A stretch of DNA of 64,000 nt, from contig WNNJ02002419.1 of assembly GCA_012934845.2 (NCBI GenBank), forward strand, positions 1 to 64,000. The letters are read 5' to 3'. The translations under genes were made by a program, and so were the position numbers. The stretch is from Pomphorhynchus laevis (taxonomy: Eukaryota > Acanthocephala > Palaeacanthocephala > Echinorhynchida > Pomphorhynchidae). The notes beneath the pieces were generated by a model. The model was not told where the DNA came from, did not search any database, and worked only from the letters and a program-made list of their open reading frames with translations. This document shows, piece by piece, positions 48,301 to 63,300 of this stretch (the first letter of the stretch is position 1; each line of letters starts with the position of its first letter).

Positions 48301-51300
48301 GTATTTTGCATGCTTTACATGCGGTCTGGGAATATTTGCCATCACTTTTAAATTATTTTTATCAAAGTACGATACACAATTAAAGCCTGCCTTCCAAGAA
48401 ACCAGCCGTATTATTTTTTAACAAGTATATATATTTTATTTAAGCTTTTTGCATACGTTGATAATGGCATGGACTTAATAAAATTGACATTATTATATAT
48501 GATATATTATTAGATCAAAGACTGAGTTAGTTGTTATATATTTCCAAAGCTTTCGCTGCATTACGGCTGCGTCAATGGCTCATTGTAAGAATTAATAATA
48601 ACCAATACAATGTATTAAAGTGTTTAACAATTTTTCAGCTTGGCGATATATTATTAAGATTTTAATAAAGTTACATACCTTGGTTTAATGCTGTTGTCTC
48701 ACTGGCCATTTTTGTGACTCTTTGAACCAACCATTATGTTTGGCATAACTATATTTGTTTTTTTTATATTTTTATCTAATCCGATATGCTCACGGGCCTT
48801 TGGAAACTCGCTATATGTTAGTATTATTATTTAATTTTTGTGACATAATTTTTTAATAATGATTTAATTTAACAATTGTCTTTAAATATTTTGATGCTGT
48901 TTAGTAAAGTCCTTGCATTTTACTACTGATTGCCGTTCATTTTTGCCAGACAACAACGATAGTAATCGACGTTTATACGAATTTATTCCAGCAAGAAAAA
49001 CAAATATTAAGATGCTCGCCCAAGGATGCTATAAAAATTATGTTGTCTTTTCGCTTATCAGTTGTAATCCTTTGTTTTATCAGCCGCCATTGCACGTGAC
49101 TAATGATTGCAGACTAGTAGTCAATGGATGCGTAAATGCTTATCAAGTTGCGTATGCTAAATTTGAACATCCCACCTTTGCAGTAATAATAATCGGTTTT
49201 CCAGCGTTTCCTAATAATCCTGAAAATTCGTCCGAATGCATGTTATACTTTAAACCATGTAGAAAGATAAGTGTATCGAAATTGTTTCCATCCAAATGCA
49301 AGGAGCTTTTGCCACGTCTGGTACCTGAAAGCAGCGATACGATTACACGACTTTGTTATCAACCTAATAGCAAAGAGCATATTAGCAGCTTAGTTGATGA
49401 TATACATATACCAGGATGGATTATTTATGCTGAGCTTTGTGAAGAAGTTGCAGTTCATTATATTTCCGAGTGCGGAACAAATCAGTGCTTTTTTCACGAC
49501 GATCATCATTTTAAGCTTTACTTCAACGGAGTTCTGGTCCTCAAGAAAGGCTATCATGATACTATTATAACAAAGTCGTTACTGGTTGTTGATTCGCACG
49601 ATGGAAATAGCAAGATTTTAAGAATTGTTATTCATTTTGAAGAACATTTACCTCAATCCCTACTAAACATTCATCCTTGCACAGTAAGAAAATTTATGCA
49701 GTTGTGCTTTTGCTTTTATGATTTATTTTTAATCAATTTCTGGTAAAATGAGTTGTTTAAATAATTGAAAAATATATTTTTAACCTACACAGTCTTAAGA
49801 ATTTGAAGATCGCATGATGAGTACCTATGAACTTAAAAATTGGCTTGGAAACTGTCAAAGTTGGATTTTCAAATGTTATTCTTTTATCAATAGCGAGATG
49901 ACTTAAATAAAATTTGACTATATAGTTTTATGTTAATAATTATATGTTAATACGTCTAGCTATATGTTAATAACTATATGTTATATAACTATATGTCATA
50001 TAGCTACATTTTAATAACTATATGTTAATACGTCTAACTATATGTTATATAACTATATGTTATATAACAATATGTCATATATTTGTATGTTAATAACTAT
50101 ATGTTAGTACGCCTAACTATATGTTAATATAGTTAGACGTTGGAGATTTTATCATTCGTTGAGCTTTATTTAACAAACTGATTAAAACCCTCAAGGTTTT
50201 GTGAGATTTCAAAAATGTCGTTTTTAATAGTCGTTGCCGAGTTTAAAAGTTTATTTAATCCCTAATTTTGGATTGCTGATCTAAATCAATGATGCTTAGA
50301 CTTTGATGCAAGATAAACATAGCTACCTTTTTGAGCTAAGTGGACAACAAAAGATTAGTGGACACCAAGAGATCAGTGGGCATTCCCATCATGCACACAA
50401 TATATCATCTCATAAGTCTCTTATCTGCATTTTGAAATAGGGAATATAATCATAGTACATATTCAAAAATATTTACTCTTTAGTCATTTTATGGACGTTT
50501 TCAAAGTAAAATTATATAAAGAGTAATATAGAAGTAATATGTAAAAGTATATAATATATTTAATTATTACATATTATTTTATAATTTAATATTAATAATT
50601 ATCTTCATATGGTGCAAGATATGATTTTTTGTATAAAATTCCCAAATACAAATTCTAAAATTTCCGTTGCGTAGATAGTAACTTTTTACACTAAAGAGAC
50701 AATTATTCGAAATCTTTATTCTTATTACGTAACAAATGAATTTTGAAATATTTTAAAATATTAATTCACAAACGTTTTTAATTAAAATATGAAATATTTT
50801 AAAAAATATCAAATTAAATATTAATGTGTATATTAATTTTTATGTGAAATTTATATTTATAAATATTATGTAAACTTCAATTTTTAAACTTCAATTATTA
50901 ATTTAACTTTTATGAAATTTATATTTCAAATGTTCTTTGATCTTTGATTTTTACCTTATCAGAATTCGATTTGGTTTTCAGTTGCAAGCATGAGTGTCTC
51001 AAACGCCTTTGTTGCTTTAACAGCAAATTAGTTCAAATTAACTCAAATATAAAGTTAATTGCTTTCATGGATTACTGTTTATGCAAATAAACAGATATAT
51101 TTGACCATTTATTAAAAAAAATAATAAAGAAGTAATTTTCTTTAAGAAATAATTAAGAAGTAATTATTAACAAATAACATTTTGTAAAATGTAAAAATTT
51201 GCAATTCGGCTTTTGAAATGCAATTCTAAATATCAAAAATAAACTTAAAATTTGATAATCATTTGCTTATTAAATTTTCTAAGATATCGAATTCAAATCG

Positions 51301-54300
51301 TTTTAGTCAATGTTTTATTCAACATCAATATTTTAAATCAATGATAACATTTTATTTCATTTAGTTCTTATCTAATTTTTCGGACATCAGCGGTTGTACA
51401 GTCGAACAAGTATATCCTGTTACTTACTCCTTCTCAGCCATCTGGAAGTCTCGTGTTGAAGCTATTTGTTAGTCACTTAAATTTTAATTTTTAAATATTT
51501 ACAATAGTTTAGATTATAGATTATAATTATATAGTCTATAATTATAGATTATAGCATATATAGATTATAGCATTATAGATTATAGCATATATAGATTGTA
51601 ACACATACATTATAGATTATAGCATATATAGATTACAATTGTAATCTTATAATCTAATTATATATTATAATTGTATTATAGATTGAGCATTTTTAAATTG
51701 TAGTATATGTAGATTGTAACACATAAATAGATTATAATTATAATCTTATAATCTAATTATAGATTATAATTGTATTATAGATTGTAGCATTCATAGATTG
51801 TAGCATTTGTAGATTATAGCATATATAGATTATAACACATATAGATTATAATTATAATGTTATAATCTGATTATAGATTATCATCATATTTTAGATTGGA
51901 TCATTTATAGATTATCACAAATATAGGTTGTAGCATTTATAGATTAGATCTTCTATAGATTTTTTAAATAATTATTAAATAATTATTATATTTTTTGAAT
52001 GATTAAATAATATAATGCTTTAATAATCATTTAGCTTGTGTTTTAAATTGCCTATTTTATAATTATCGCTCATAATTTACTCTATATGATATATAATATT
52101 GTAAATTATATAATATATTGTTCATTATATTTTTTTATTCTAATATTATAAATATTATAATATTAGAATATTTATATTTTAATATAATATTTTTTATTTT
52201 ATTTCTATGATAATTATTTTGATATTTAGTCAATTAATACAGTGCAATTTTACTTACAAGATAATATCAATAAAAGAAGTTTCATATGTAGTATCATTCA
52301 TATCTATTTTAAATATGGCAATATGTTAATCTAAATATTTTCTTAACTAGTATTTTTATAAACCGATTAATTGTATATCATGTCACAGAGAAGCTGCTTC
52401 GTTATCAGGTTTAGGCTTAGATTTCTTCAACTCAATATAGAAGCAAGACTAAATACATGCCAACGAAAATACAACTTCAAAGTTAAGATTTTTATAACTC
52501 AATATTTATGAATTAATAGAATAAAGATTATATAATTATATTAGAATAAATTTTATGGAAAAGCTGTAATGATATCATGTTTTAGTCTATATTCTTCAAC
52601 TCAACATACCGGCTAGTCTAAGGATTTATTTCTTCCGAATAAATTGATTATCTAGTGTAATACGTTTTTATAAAGCAGCGTATATTATTTACTATGCATC
52701 GACAAATATTTTCACTTGAGTTTAGATTTATTTTTTATGATATTTTGTTTATCTATATTCTAAATTTTCTTAATTTTATAGACCCCTGGTTCAGAATATT
52801 TCTTAATTAAATTGTTTGAATAAATTTTAAGAAAACTATCATTACGTGTTACCGAAATGCGTAAAATTTCCCCAAGAAACAAATCATTTATGTAAAGTAT
52901 CGCCTTCCGCCTAATCAGTTTTGATTATAATAATCACATTATTATTGCCAGATACTTTTTTAATAAAACGTATATTTTATTATGTATTCTTATTACTATT
53001 TATATATTTATGTATTCATGTAAACTACAATAAAGTTGAGCAACTAATAAATTTAATATTTTTTAACATTAAATAATGTGATTTTTTTTATATCTATGAA
53101 TGCTTTTGCACAGCGAAACTTACTAAACTATTTAATTATATTTGTGGATTCATGTAATCTACACAATTTACAATTGTATGAGTAGCAGATACACTTAATA
53201 TTTTATAACTGTAAGTTACAATATGCTCGAATTTATTTTTAATATTTTAATTCTAAAATTCAAATTTTTTAACTAAACTTAGATTATTAGTTAGTCCTTG
53301 TAAAGCACATTAATTCGAATTTTGATTCTTTGATGTTTATAAGATGATCGCAATTGTTAAATGTTAATTTTTAACAATTTTATTAATTATTTAGCATCGA
53401 TGTTCGGATCATCAGTTTGCATTACTTCTAGACATTTAAAACGCAGCTCTGTTTTACCCATAAATGACATTTTGTATGTTACAATAAGAGATGGATATGC
53501 GAATGTAACAAACGAATTATCTGTCATTACTAGTGAGGAATTAACATTGCTGATCGTTGATAATGAATATCAGGTCGATGTTTTATGTGATGGTCAGTAA
53601 TGACTGTGATTTTATTTGAAAATGTTTATTCTCCACTTAGGCTACATTTTAATATATAATGACCGATTTTACAAGCGAACATTTACTCTTGGATTTGCAA
53701 TTTTTAATGGCTCCCGTCAAGTTGATGCATTTATATTAATTGCGGTAGTGGATGTAAGTAATTATTTTATTAATTAATATTTGTAAATTATGTAGAGAAT
53801 TAGACGAACAACATTTTGGTTATTATTTATTTAAAATACTAAATCAATTTACGTCACTTTTGTTTACCATTTTGAGATTTATAAAAAAACACCGCAAGGA
53901 TTCATCCAAGAAACGCATTAAGATTTGCGTGTTCAATTTCCAAGAAATTTTTAAGAATGTGAAACAAATATTAATATCACTATATATTTACAGTAAATGT
54001 AAAAATTTAGCATTTTAATTTAAATACAAATTAATTAAATATAAATATATAAATTATAATTCGTTTATAATCAAATTTGCTTTCGTTTCAAAGTGAACTT
54101 TCTTGAGGTTGATTGACATTACAGACACTTAATTCATAGTAGAAAATAAAATAATGCTAGCTTTCAACGATAGCGTCATATCAAGTAAAAATAAAATCAC
54201 TCAACAACCATATATACAACATTGATACGAAAGAATTTTATGTTATTTTTGTAATTTGAGTTAGGTAATTAGAGTTTCTAATTAATTTGTTGCCAGTCAT

Positions 54301-57300
54301 TGGGATGTGGCTGATTGGAAAAATAAATAGATTCTTTGATCAATATCTTCGATTGATAGCCATCTTAACAAATGGTTTGAATATCACTGAATTTGACGGT
54401 GTGATCCTCATCACGTACGTGATTAAATATCACAGATCGCACATCACAGCGTTTAATGACGTATTGATGTTGTTGTTTCTCTTGATAATCTCCTGTGATG
54501 TTGCCCCACATATAAGTAACTTCAACCACTGCATTTAATACAGCGAATTTGTCCACGAGGATTACATTTTGGTTTCCGTTTGAATAATCTGGATTTATTG
54601 ATCACAAGGTATCTTGTGATCAATATCCACGTTCTTAAGGCCAGTTTATTAAAAACCAGTTTGCAAGTGGTTCACAGTTGTATCTTTTACTAAGGATAAC
54701 CGAACGAAGGTTGATTGTGGCAATGTACAGTTAGTTACCACACTCTTGCTTCAGGCATGATTGTAGTCTTTTGTGTAATTTTTTATACAAACAAAAGCAA
54801 TATCTACGAAATAACATATTTCAGATAATTAAAGACAAACCAAAAAAATCTAATGAATCGACAAATCTCATTCGATAAGAAGAGAGGATCTGAAATGAAA
54901 ACATTTTATTGCAGGCATTTGGTAAGTAGGTAAAATAATTTTGACGCTAAAAGCCAGTAGAAAATATAATATTGGTATCGGTCTGAATATAATTATCGCT
55001 CATAATTTACTAAAGAATATATAATATTGTAAATTATATATATTTCATTATATTATTTTTTAAAATTTGCATTTTTAAATATTATAATTCTAGAATATTT
55101 TTATTTTAATATAATATTTTTTTATTTAATTTCTATTATAATATTTTTGATATTTGGTCAATTAATACAAAGAGCATGTGAAATGAAAACATTTTATGGC
55201 AGACATGTGGTACACAAGTAAATTAATTTTGACGCTTAAAGCCATTAGAAAATATATTATTTGTATCGGTATGAATATATACGACAATATATTAAATATA
55301 TAAAATTTAGCTGTAATAATTAATATTAACGCTCACTGTGTAAACAATAAAATATTCATATAGTTATATACCAAGTGAGGTATTTAAACTTACCGTCAAT
55401 GAACAAGACACTGCCGGCAATCATTCTCTTGCTAACCTCTTCATTTGAAACGTTATCATCATTAGAGTTGCTAAGGCGAAAAACATTAATAAATATGACA
55501 ACGTAAATTTCCCAATTATGTAAATCATTTGAGTTTATGTTCTAATGTGGCATTATTAAATGCTAAAGCAGCATTGTTAGAATTTATAAAACTACAAAAA
55601 ATGGTTTAAATTATCAAATATGAGTTTATTAGAATTGGATATCATTTGTAATTGATAGCTCGAGTATTTCTGAATTAAATTAAGATACACATTATAGTAT
55701 TGATATCAGAAAAAAATTAATATAAATGTTTAATATAAATTTAATTAAATGTTTGTATCGTGGTGTAAACACAACGATATTAAGTTTAATATGAAATCAT
55801 CATAATATTGATTAACTGAGTTTACATATTTATATTTTATATAAATTGGAAAATAAATATTTTTTTAACTATTAGTCACAAAGTCTTAATTGTGATAAAA
55901 TTGTATTAAAAATGATTTATTATAAAAAATACATAAACGCAATCTTAAAAAGTCAAATCTTTTGTCGTTTTATATATTTCATTTGCGTGATCACTTCTAT
56001 CACAAAGGCATCATGTATATGCAATTGAGATAAGGTATTTTGCATTGAACTTCTTCAAACATGAATATATTATATATATTAATATAGATTACTATATAAA
56101 TTAATTTTATATTTGGATTTTAAGGAAACATTTTAACTTAACATTTAATTAAGACTTGGTAGTCTACTACCATTAAGAGTATATTTTCTAATTCACTTAA
56201 TCAAGAGATCAAATACCGAGACATTTGGGTGATTGTATTTTATTGATTTTATGAATAACTAGGCCTTTAATTAGAAAATAATATGCATTTATTAAAGACT
56301 TATAACCTAAGTAAAATAAGGCTCTTTAGAAATGATAAATTCTGAATTTCCCGAATAAAATGTGTTAAATTTTTGTAAACGACAATTATCAATCTTAAAT
56401 AAATTAATCAAACATCAAAATTAAAAATTAATCAAGCATTTTAGTATTTATATGAGCTTTCACATTTTTAACATATTAATTGATTTTTCTTTAACAAACA
56501 CTTGTTATATATGTATCTATAACTAATACTAATTACTAATACTAATCCATAAATACTAATTTAGTATTTATGTATCAAATACTAAATTATGTATGTTATC
56601 GCTTAAGCCTTAAACAGCTATCTAAATTATCATGACGCATAATTCTGAATTAATGTTAAAATCACATGTAATTTAAATGAGCAAATTATTACATCAATTT
56701 GCTATTAAAATTTAAAATATTTATTATATTTTTAAGGTTTTATTATTTCTAAGCATTTGAAGACAAGTATATATCAGACTTATAATGCTAAGTGTTTTAT
56801 ATATGTAAGTTCTAGTCTTTTTATGCAAAGCTTTACTATTTTGTTTGAAGTTAGGATTGTTGCATTACCTTTTAAAATATAGTTCTGATTTGTATTTAGC
56901 CGTATTCCCTTCCCTATGATAATATCTTGTTTAAGTGGAGTGCTACCGTTGTAATTAGTGAAAGTACATATGAAATATTTCAAATGCGATACGTGATGAA
57001 ATCAACAAAAAACATCGAATTTATACTTAACGACTCGATTCTTAAAATGGCTAACTCTTCTAACATCAATGGTAATTAAAATTGCTTTTATCAATAATGC
57101 TCTTAAAATATTTTCTTAGATACGCTTTTGTTGAATTGTCAATATGAAAATTTACCAAACCACGGGATAAATGCTAAAGTTTTCGTTTATCATAAACTTA
57201 GAAACTTAACTGAAACGTTTATTCTCCGTCTGTTTAAAAAACAACAAATGCCGTATTGTACAAATCCTGCGAATTCAATATATGTTTCTAATTTACCAAA

Positions 57301-60300
57301 AGAACCAGTTTTATCATTTCCCATTTCTGAAAGTGTCAACAGCTTGCAATTGTCCAGTGACTTCAGATTTCCATTGATTGTAACCGGTTCTGGCTGGCTG
57401 TATATTTTATTTCCAGATGATTTATGGAATCTTGAGTCCAAAGCAAGCGTTCGTACCAACCCTTTTATTTGGTCAACTATGATTACATCGAATGTTACGA
57501 GATGTCCTATTTATATATCCATTAATGTAGCTAACAAAATGAGTAACCCAATATTTGTGCATTCGTCTCCCGTCGTATGTTATTGCAAAGACACATTTTT
57601 GAATGATCACAGTTGCATATTTGAAGCTGTGGATCCTGATGGAGGCTTTGTTACATACAAAGTGGAAGGCGAATACGCGGAGATGTTAAATTTGAACAAA
57701 TGGTCAGGTAAGCGGTTTGGTTTGTCGTAGTTTTCCAGAATTCACCTGAATTAATTAATTGACATTTAACAAAATGCTTTTTGAAAAGTTATTAAATATA
57801 TAAGCGAAAGTTTATATGATAACCTGTTAGGTTATCATATAATTGAAATTGATTTGCCAATGAGTAATAAATTTTGACAGAATAATCGGAGCTGTAATAA
57901 TCCAATTGAAGATTTTGAAGTTGAAAGTAGGTAGTCTATTATGGAAAAGTATATTATAGGAAAATACGCACGACATGATGTAATTAATCCTAAAAACATA
58001 CTGTTTGACATAATCTAAGTTAATATCACATCCGTTTTGGTTAGTCCTCTCTAATGTTTGCAGCGTAATTATAATTGAAATATGTTGGGAATAAATAAAT
58101 TATTCCTATTAATAAATTGATTATTTTGTAATTTATTAATATTAATAAATTTATGTAAATAATATATAATTTAATTCTAGCTTATGCCTAATATGACTAT
58201 TACAAAATATACGATACATTATCATATAAATACGACTATGACAAAATTTTAAATATTCAGAAACGATCAGGTGAAATTGAAAGACAAAATTATGTTGATA
58301 TTTTGCTTGTAATTACTAGCATGTTCAGAAATTAGAAACTACTAGCATCTTCAAAAAATGTTTATTATTTCTTACTTTGATGTTATTACTGAAATATCAA
58401 AATAATTATGTCTTTTTAAGTTACCTGATCATTCATAAATATTTTAAAATACAGATCAGAATAGTTCTATCAAAATATTTATTTTTTTAGTAAAAGTTGA
58501 TAAAATATTTAAATATCGTATTGCTAAGAAAATCAATTTTCGTGTCAAATATTATTTTTAGTTGTAACCCATAGACATGAATTAAATATAATGAATTTTT
58601 AAAAATAACTTATGCTTATTTATTTTTTTTAATTTGAAATTTTTAGCAAAATCAATAAAACGCTGATTTATATTTATTTATATTAAAAAATCATACATTT
58701 ATGAGGCAACGCACACAATATAAAAATTAAAAAAAAATAAAATAAAATAAAAATAACTGATGCTGATATATTCTTCTTAAATTTGAAATTTAAGTTTAAG
58801 CCATACATTTAAATTATACATTTGTTAGGCAACACACAAAATATAAAAATAAAAAATAGAAAAATAGAAAATAAAAATAAAATAAAAATAACTGATGCTG
58901 ATATATTCATCTTGAATTTGAAATTTAAGCCATAAATTTAAATCATACATTTATGAGGCAACGCACACAATATAAAAATATAAAAATTAAAAAAATAAAA
59001 TAAAAATAAAATAAAAATAACTGATGCTGATATATTCTTCTTAAATTTGAAATTTAAGTTTAAGCCATACATTTAAATCATAGATTTATTAGGCAACGCA
59101 CACAATATAAAAATTAAAGAAATATAAAAGTAGAAAATAAAAATAAAATAAAAATAACTGATGCTGATATATTCTTAAATTTTTAAATTTTTGAGCAAGA
59201 TCAATGAAACACTGATTTATATTTATATTTTGCTAAATGCTGTAAAGTACAAGTTATTCAAGATGTTAGCTTTTTAAATCATACAAATCGTACATTTTTA
59301 TGAAGCAGCTAGCGATATACATGACTAAATTAGTGTTTATTGGTAATAAATTATTTTTCATAATAATTTTACATTTTGTGAATACAAATTTAACTTTTTT
59401 AAGATTTTTAATTAGAAAATTGTTTGATAACGTTTTTCGATCTACAGTAATTTATGAGTTAAATTTATGAATTTTATTTTATCATACATAAAATATAATA
59501 TATTTTTTTGTTGATAATTAAATAAAAAAATAATTTTGTATTTTAATAGTTTAAAATAAATTTTTAATTTGATTATGCTTTATAGGTTTAATTACACTGA
59601 AGGATAGTAATATATGCAGCTTACCGAAATTACTCAAATTTAATGTACGTGCGATAGGCAATAGTGGACGTAACGCGATTTGTAAAGGTCTTCTCTTAAC
59701 TGAGGCATATTGCAACTCAACTCTTACTCATTCTGTTTGTGGTATATTTGATCATAATACTACGAAGGTAGCTTAAATAATGACATCATTTTAAAATACT
59801 AATGTTATTTAAGGTTTATCTTAACGGCTTTGTACCTGTTGTGACTGACTTTTTTCAAGTTAATAACGACGTGCTTACGTATCCTACAATTTCGAACGGT
59901 ACAAGTTGCAGTGTATCAAAAATTCCGAATGTATTTTTAGTGACTATCATCAAAGCTCACGATTTAAATTGCAAAAGTCATCATATGGTTAACTTAGTTG
60001 TAAAGAACTGTTCAAATATGAATGAGTATTGTATAGTTCAAATTGTATTTTAATCAAATTTATATTTTTTAGCATTCTTGAATTGAATCAAACTGTATTC
60101 ATTAGCGAAGTTGATCCAATTGGAATCAAGGTTTTTGATTTAAATGCACAAAATATCGCAGACATTAAATTCGAACAACATGATGGCGATGGTATTTTTC
60201 GTGTGCATCCCAACGGCACTGTCGAGTTATTGCAAAATCTGGACAAGGAAACACTTGATTACTACCGAGTTAGCTATTCGGCTAGATTATCGCAGTTAGT

Positions 60301-63300
60301 CCAAAATGCTACTGTACGATTTTCTTTTCTTTCTTGATTAGTCTTCAATTAATTAATTTTTAGCTAAATATTTTCGTAACTGATGTAAACGACAATCCGA
60401 TTAAGCTTATAAGGCCGTTGTATCCTTGCGAGTTAAGCTCCACCCCTTCGATTGGTATGTTTAGAATGATTCAAAACTTTGCAAATTGTACTTTATCTCT
60501 TTCTAATAAAAATACATTTTTAAACATAATTTTTTTAAATTTTAAGTTTCAAATTAATTTCAAATATTTTCTTGTATTTAATTTGAAATGATTCGTTTAA
60601 TATATGATATTACATTAAAATTTATCAAATTTTAATGTAAAATTTTAAATGGTTTAGTTTTTAAAATAAAAAACCATACTGGTATTTTAAGAAAATGTAA
60701 TTTTCTGAAATATCAAAAATAATGTCTTCTTTACTTTGATCCAGCTCTAATAATTATTTACTGGTATTCTAATTTTAAATAAAAATAATTTTAAAATAAT
60801 AACACATTGTTTTTGTTTTTATATTTTCGCTTAAATGTTGTGTTTTTAATTCAATTTTAAATAAAGTTTAAATTAATTATAAAAAGTTATATTTAAAATA
60901 TCAAAATTAAAATGTAATTATAATTGCATGTATCATTATTAGTGTTTCATTAATATATAACTTAATATAGTTGTATTATAATATTAAATAGTTTATTGTA
61001 GCAATATAAAATAAAATTAGCCTAAAATTTATCTAGTGTTGGAATGTAAACGTATAAAAATAATATTAATATAATAATGTTAATTAATATAGTATTGTAT
61101 TTTCAGAATGACTGCATATTCAAATAAGATATCAATTAAATGTTATAACAAGTCTATGTTTGCGAATTATATTAAGTTATTCCCACATGTGTGAAATACT
61201 AGCGATGATGACATGTAAATCAGAGTTTGTAAGTAAAAGTAGGGTTAATCACAGAGTGTTTTATTGCATGTTCATTCGTTATGAATGATAGTTTTATCTC
61301 GTATGATAGCTGTGCTAGATTTGAAATTAACGTAAGAACAACGTATTTCATTTCAAATTATTTGCTTGTTGTTTAAATGAAATAGCAAGAAAAACAGCAT
61401 TGAAATTTAAGAAAATTATATTGTTCAATAATTTTAAAAATGCCTGTGAAAATTGATTACAAAATAATAGATTTTTAATTGTAATAGATTATAGATTGCA
61501 AGAAGTTTTGGAGTAAAATCTTTCAGACACTAAAAGTTTGCATGATAAAGTCTTAAGTAAAGAATTAGTAGAAAATGTAAGTACGTTAGTGTTCAAGAGT
61601 TAGAACAATATACACAGGTTCATAGTCTAAAAATGCTTATAGTACAAAAATTGAATATTTGTTCTATAAACGTTTGTTTGGCAATTTTTAAACAAATTAC
61701 GTTGTCTTCTATCAATTCTAAATTATAATGTTGTTCAATCACTAATTACTGTTTTAATCGAGTAGTAATGACATGTTTAGGTTCCCTGATTTGCAATTTA
61801 AGTTGGTATAATGTAGATGTGGATGCGGACAACATCCAGATATTTTTTTCATGTCAAAATAAACGCTGTCCTTTTTCAATTAACAAATCCGGAGAAATTA
61901 TCGCCACTAGTCCGATTTATGAAAATTTTTCTAGCACTGTAACGATATTCGATGGAAGGTTTAAAGACGAAATTACTCTTGACTTTATCGTTCATAATAG
62001 TTTTGATCTTATCTGTAATCCGGTACGTTACATTTATCCGCTTTCGTGAATACACAGGCGAAAGAATTTTAAAATTTAAATTTTTTGACAGACTGTAGTT
62101 GAATGGAAACTAATATAAATTGATTCTGCGTTTTTTATGTTTATACCTTGAATTTGAACTTTAGGATTGTTAAGAATATGAATTCAAACTTTGGAATTGT
62201 CAAGTTACCAAGTTAACGTCTCTAATTGTCAAGTTCTTACATTAAAATGAAATAGAAGAAAAAAAAATAAAAAAATTGATACATTTTTGAATTCAATTAT
62301 GTTGTCGATGTATTTAATAATTTTGTTATTTTTATCATTTTTGCTATTCTCAATTATTTTCTTCTATTAATTCATTTAATACAATAATATTTTAATTAAA
62401 CGTATTTGAATAATAATATTAACATAACGATATATTTTATTTAATGTATTTAATTAAAATCAAATTTAAATATTTAGTTATCATTTTATGAATTGTATCG
62501 ATTAATCATTCAATTATTTAATGTATTTTTCATTTTGTTAATATTTTAACTTATTATGTTGTTGCTAATTTAGCTAAATAACGAATTTTTCAAATTTAAT
62601 ATAATTAAACTTCGGAATTCAAACTTTTTCAATAAATTGTACTAAATTAAAACTTTTAATTAGTTTCTCGCTATTTTAAGTTTTTGTATTTATTAATAGA
62701 ATATTTTTAATTATCCTTATGCTTGAATAATTGATATTTATTTACTGATTTGCAAATAGATTTTCGTTGTACCCACAATTCTTGCATTTTATATTTACTT
62801 ATTACGATGACATCATAATATTTCATTGTTCAATATTCATTGTGCTGTAATAATTGATGATAGACTGTTTTTACTGCTAAGTGGGTGGTAGTTCTCATTG
62901 TGGTCAATAGTCTGATATATTTAAATTGTTAAAGATCTCGTCACCTAATTTCTTCTTCTGTGATAAATATGAAAATTACAATATAGAATGAGCGCAAGAA
63001 TAATCAAAATTAAGTTATAAAACAAACTAACTAGTGTGTATTTCACTCATTTAATCGATTCCAACCTTATTGTTAAAGTTGTGTTTCGCTAGATAACCCG
63101 ATATAAGTGAAGCTTCCAAGAGTTTCCCATAAACTGTATCAATATTCCAATGATGAATTTTTACACTTTGTTTATTCGTGTATTTGGAAACGTAATGAAT
63201 TGTCTTCGCGTGACCCCTGTATGACGATGCTATTTGGTTTGTTGTCCCTATTACGTGTTTATGTAATCTCTAACCAAGTGGAAGTCGTGTTACCCCTAAA

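Larger units (their letters stand above)
53754..56899. other. Intron with repeats and possible nested minus-strand exons
   Basis: 3.1-kb intron. It contains the duplication and dispersed repeat at 54892-55280, the hairpin at 54596-54625 and two minus-strand exon candidates listed separately. The rest is AT-rich filler. Confidence 0.5.

Noticed and set aside
58690-59190. Regularly spaced repeats as a CRISPR-like array
   Set aside because: The units are tandem with no unique spacers, in a eukaryotic intron; it is a minisatellite.
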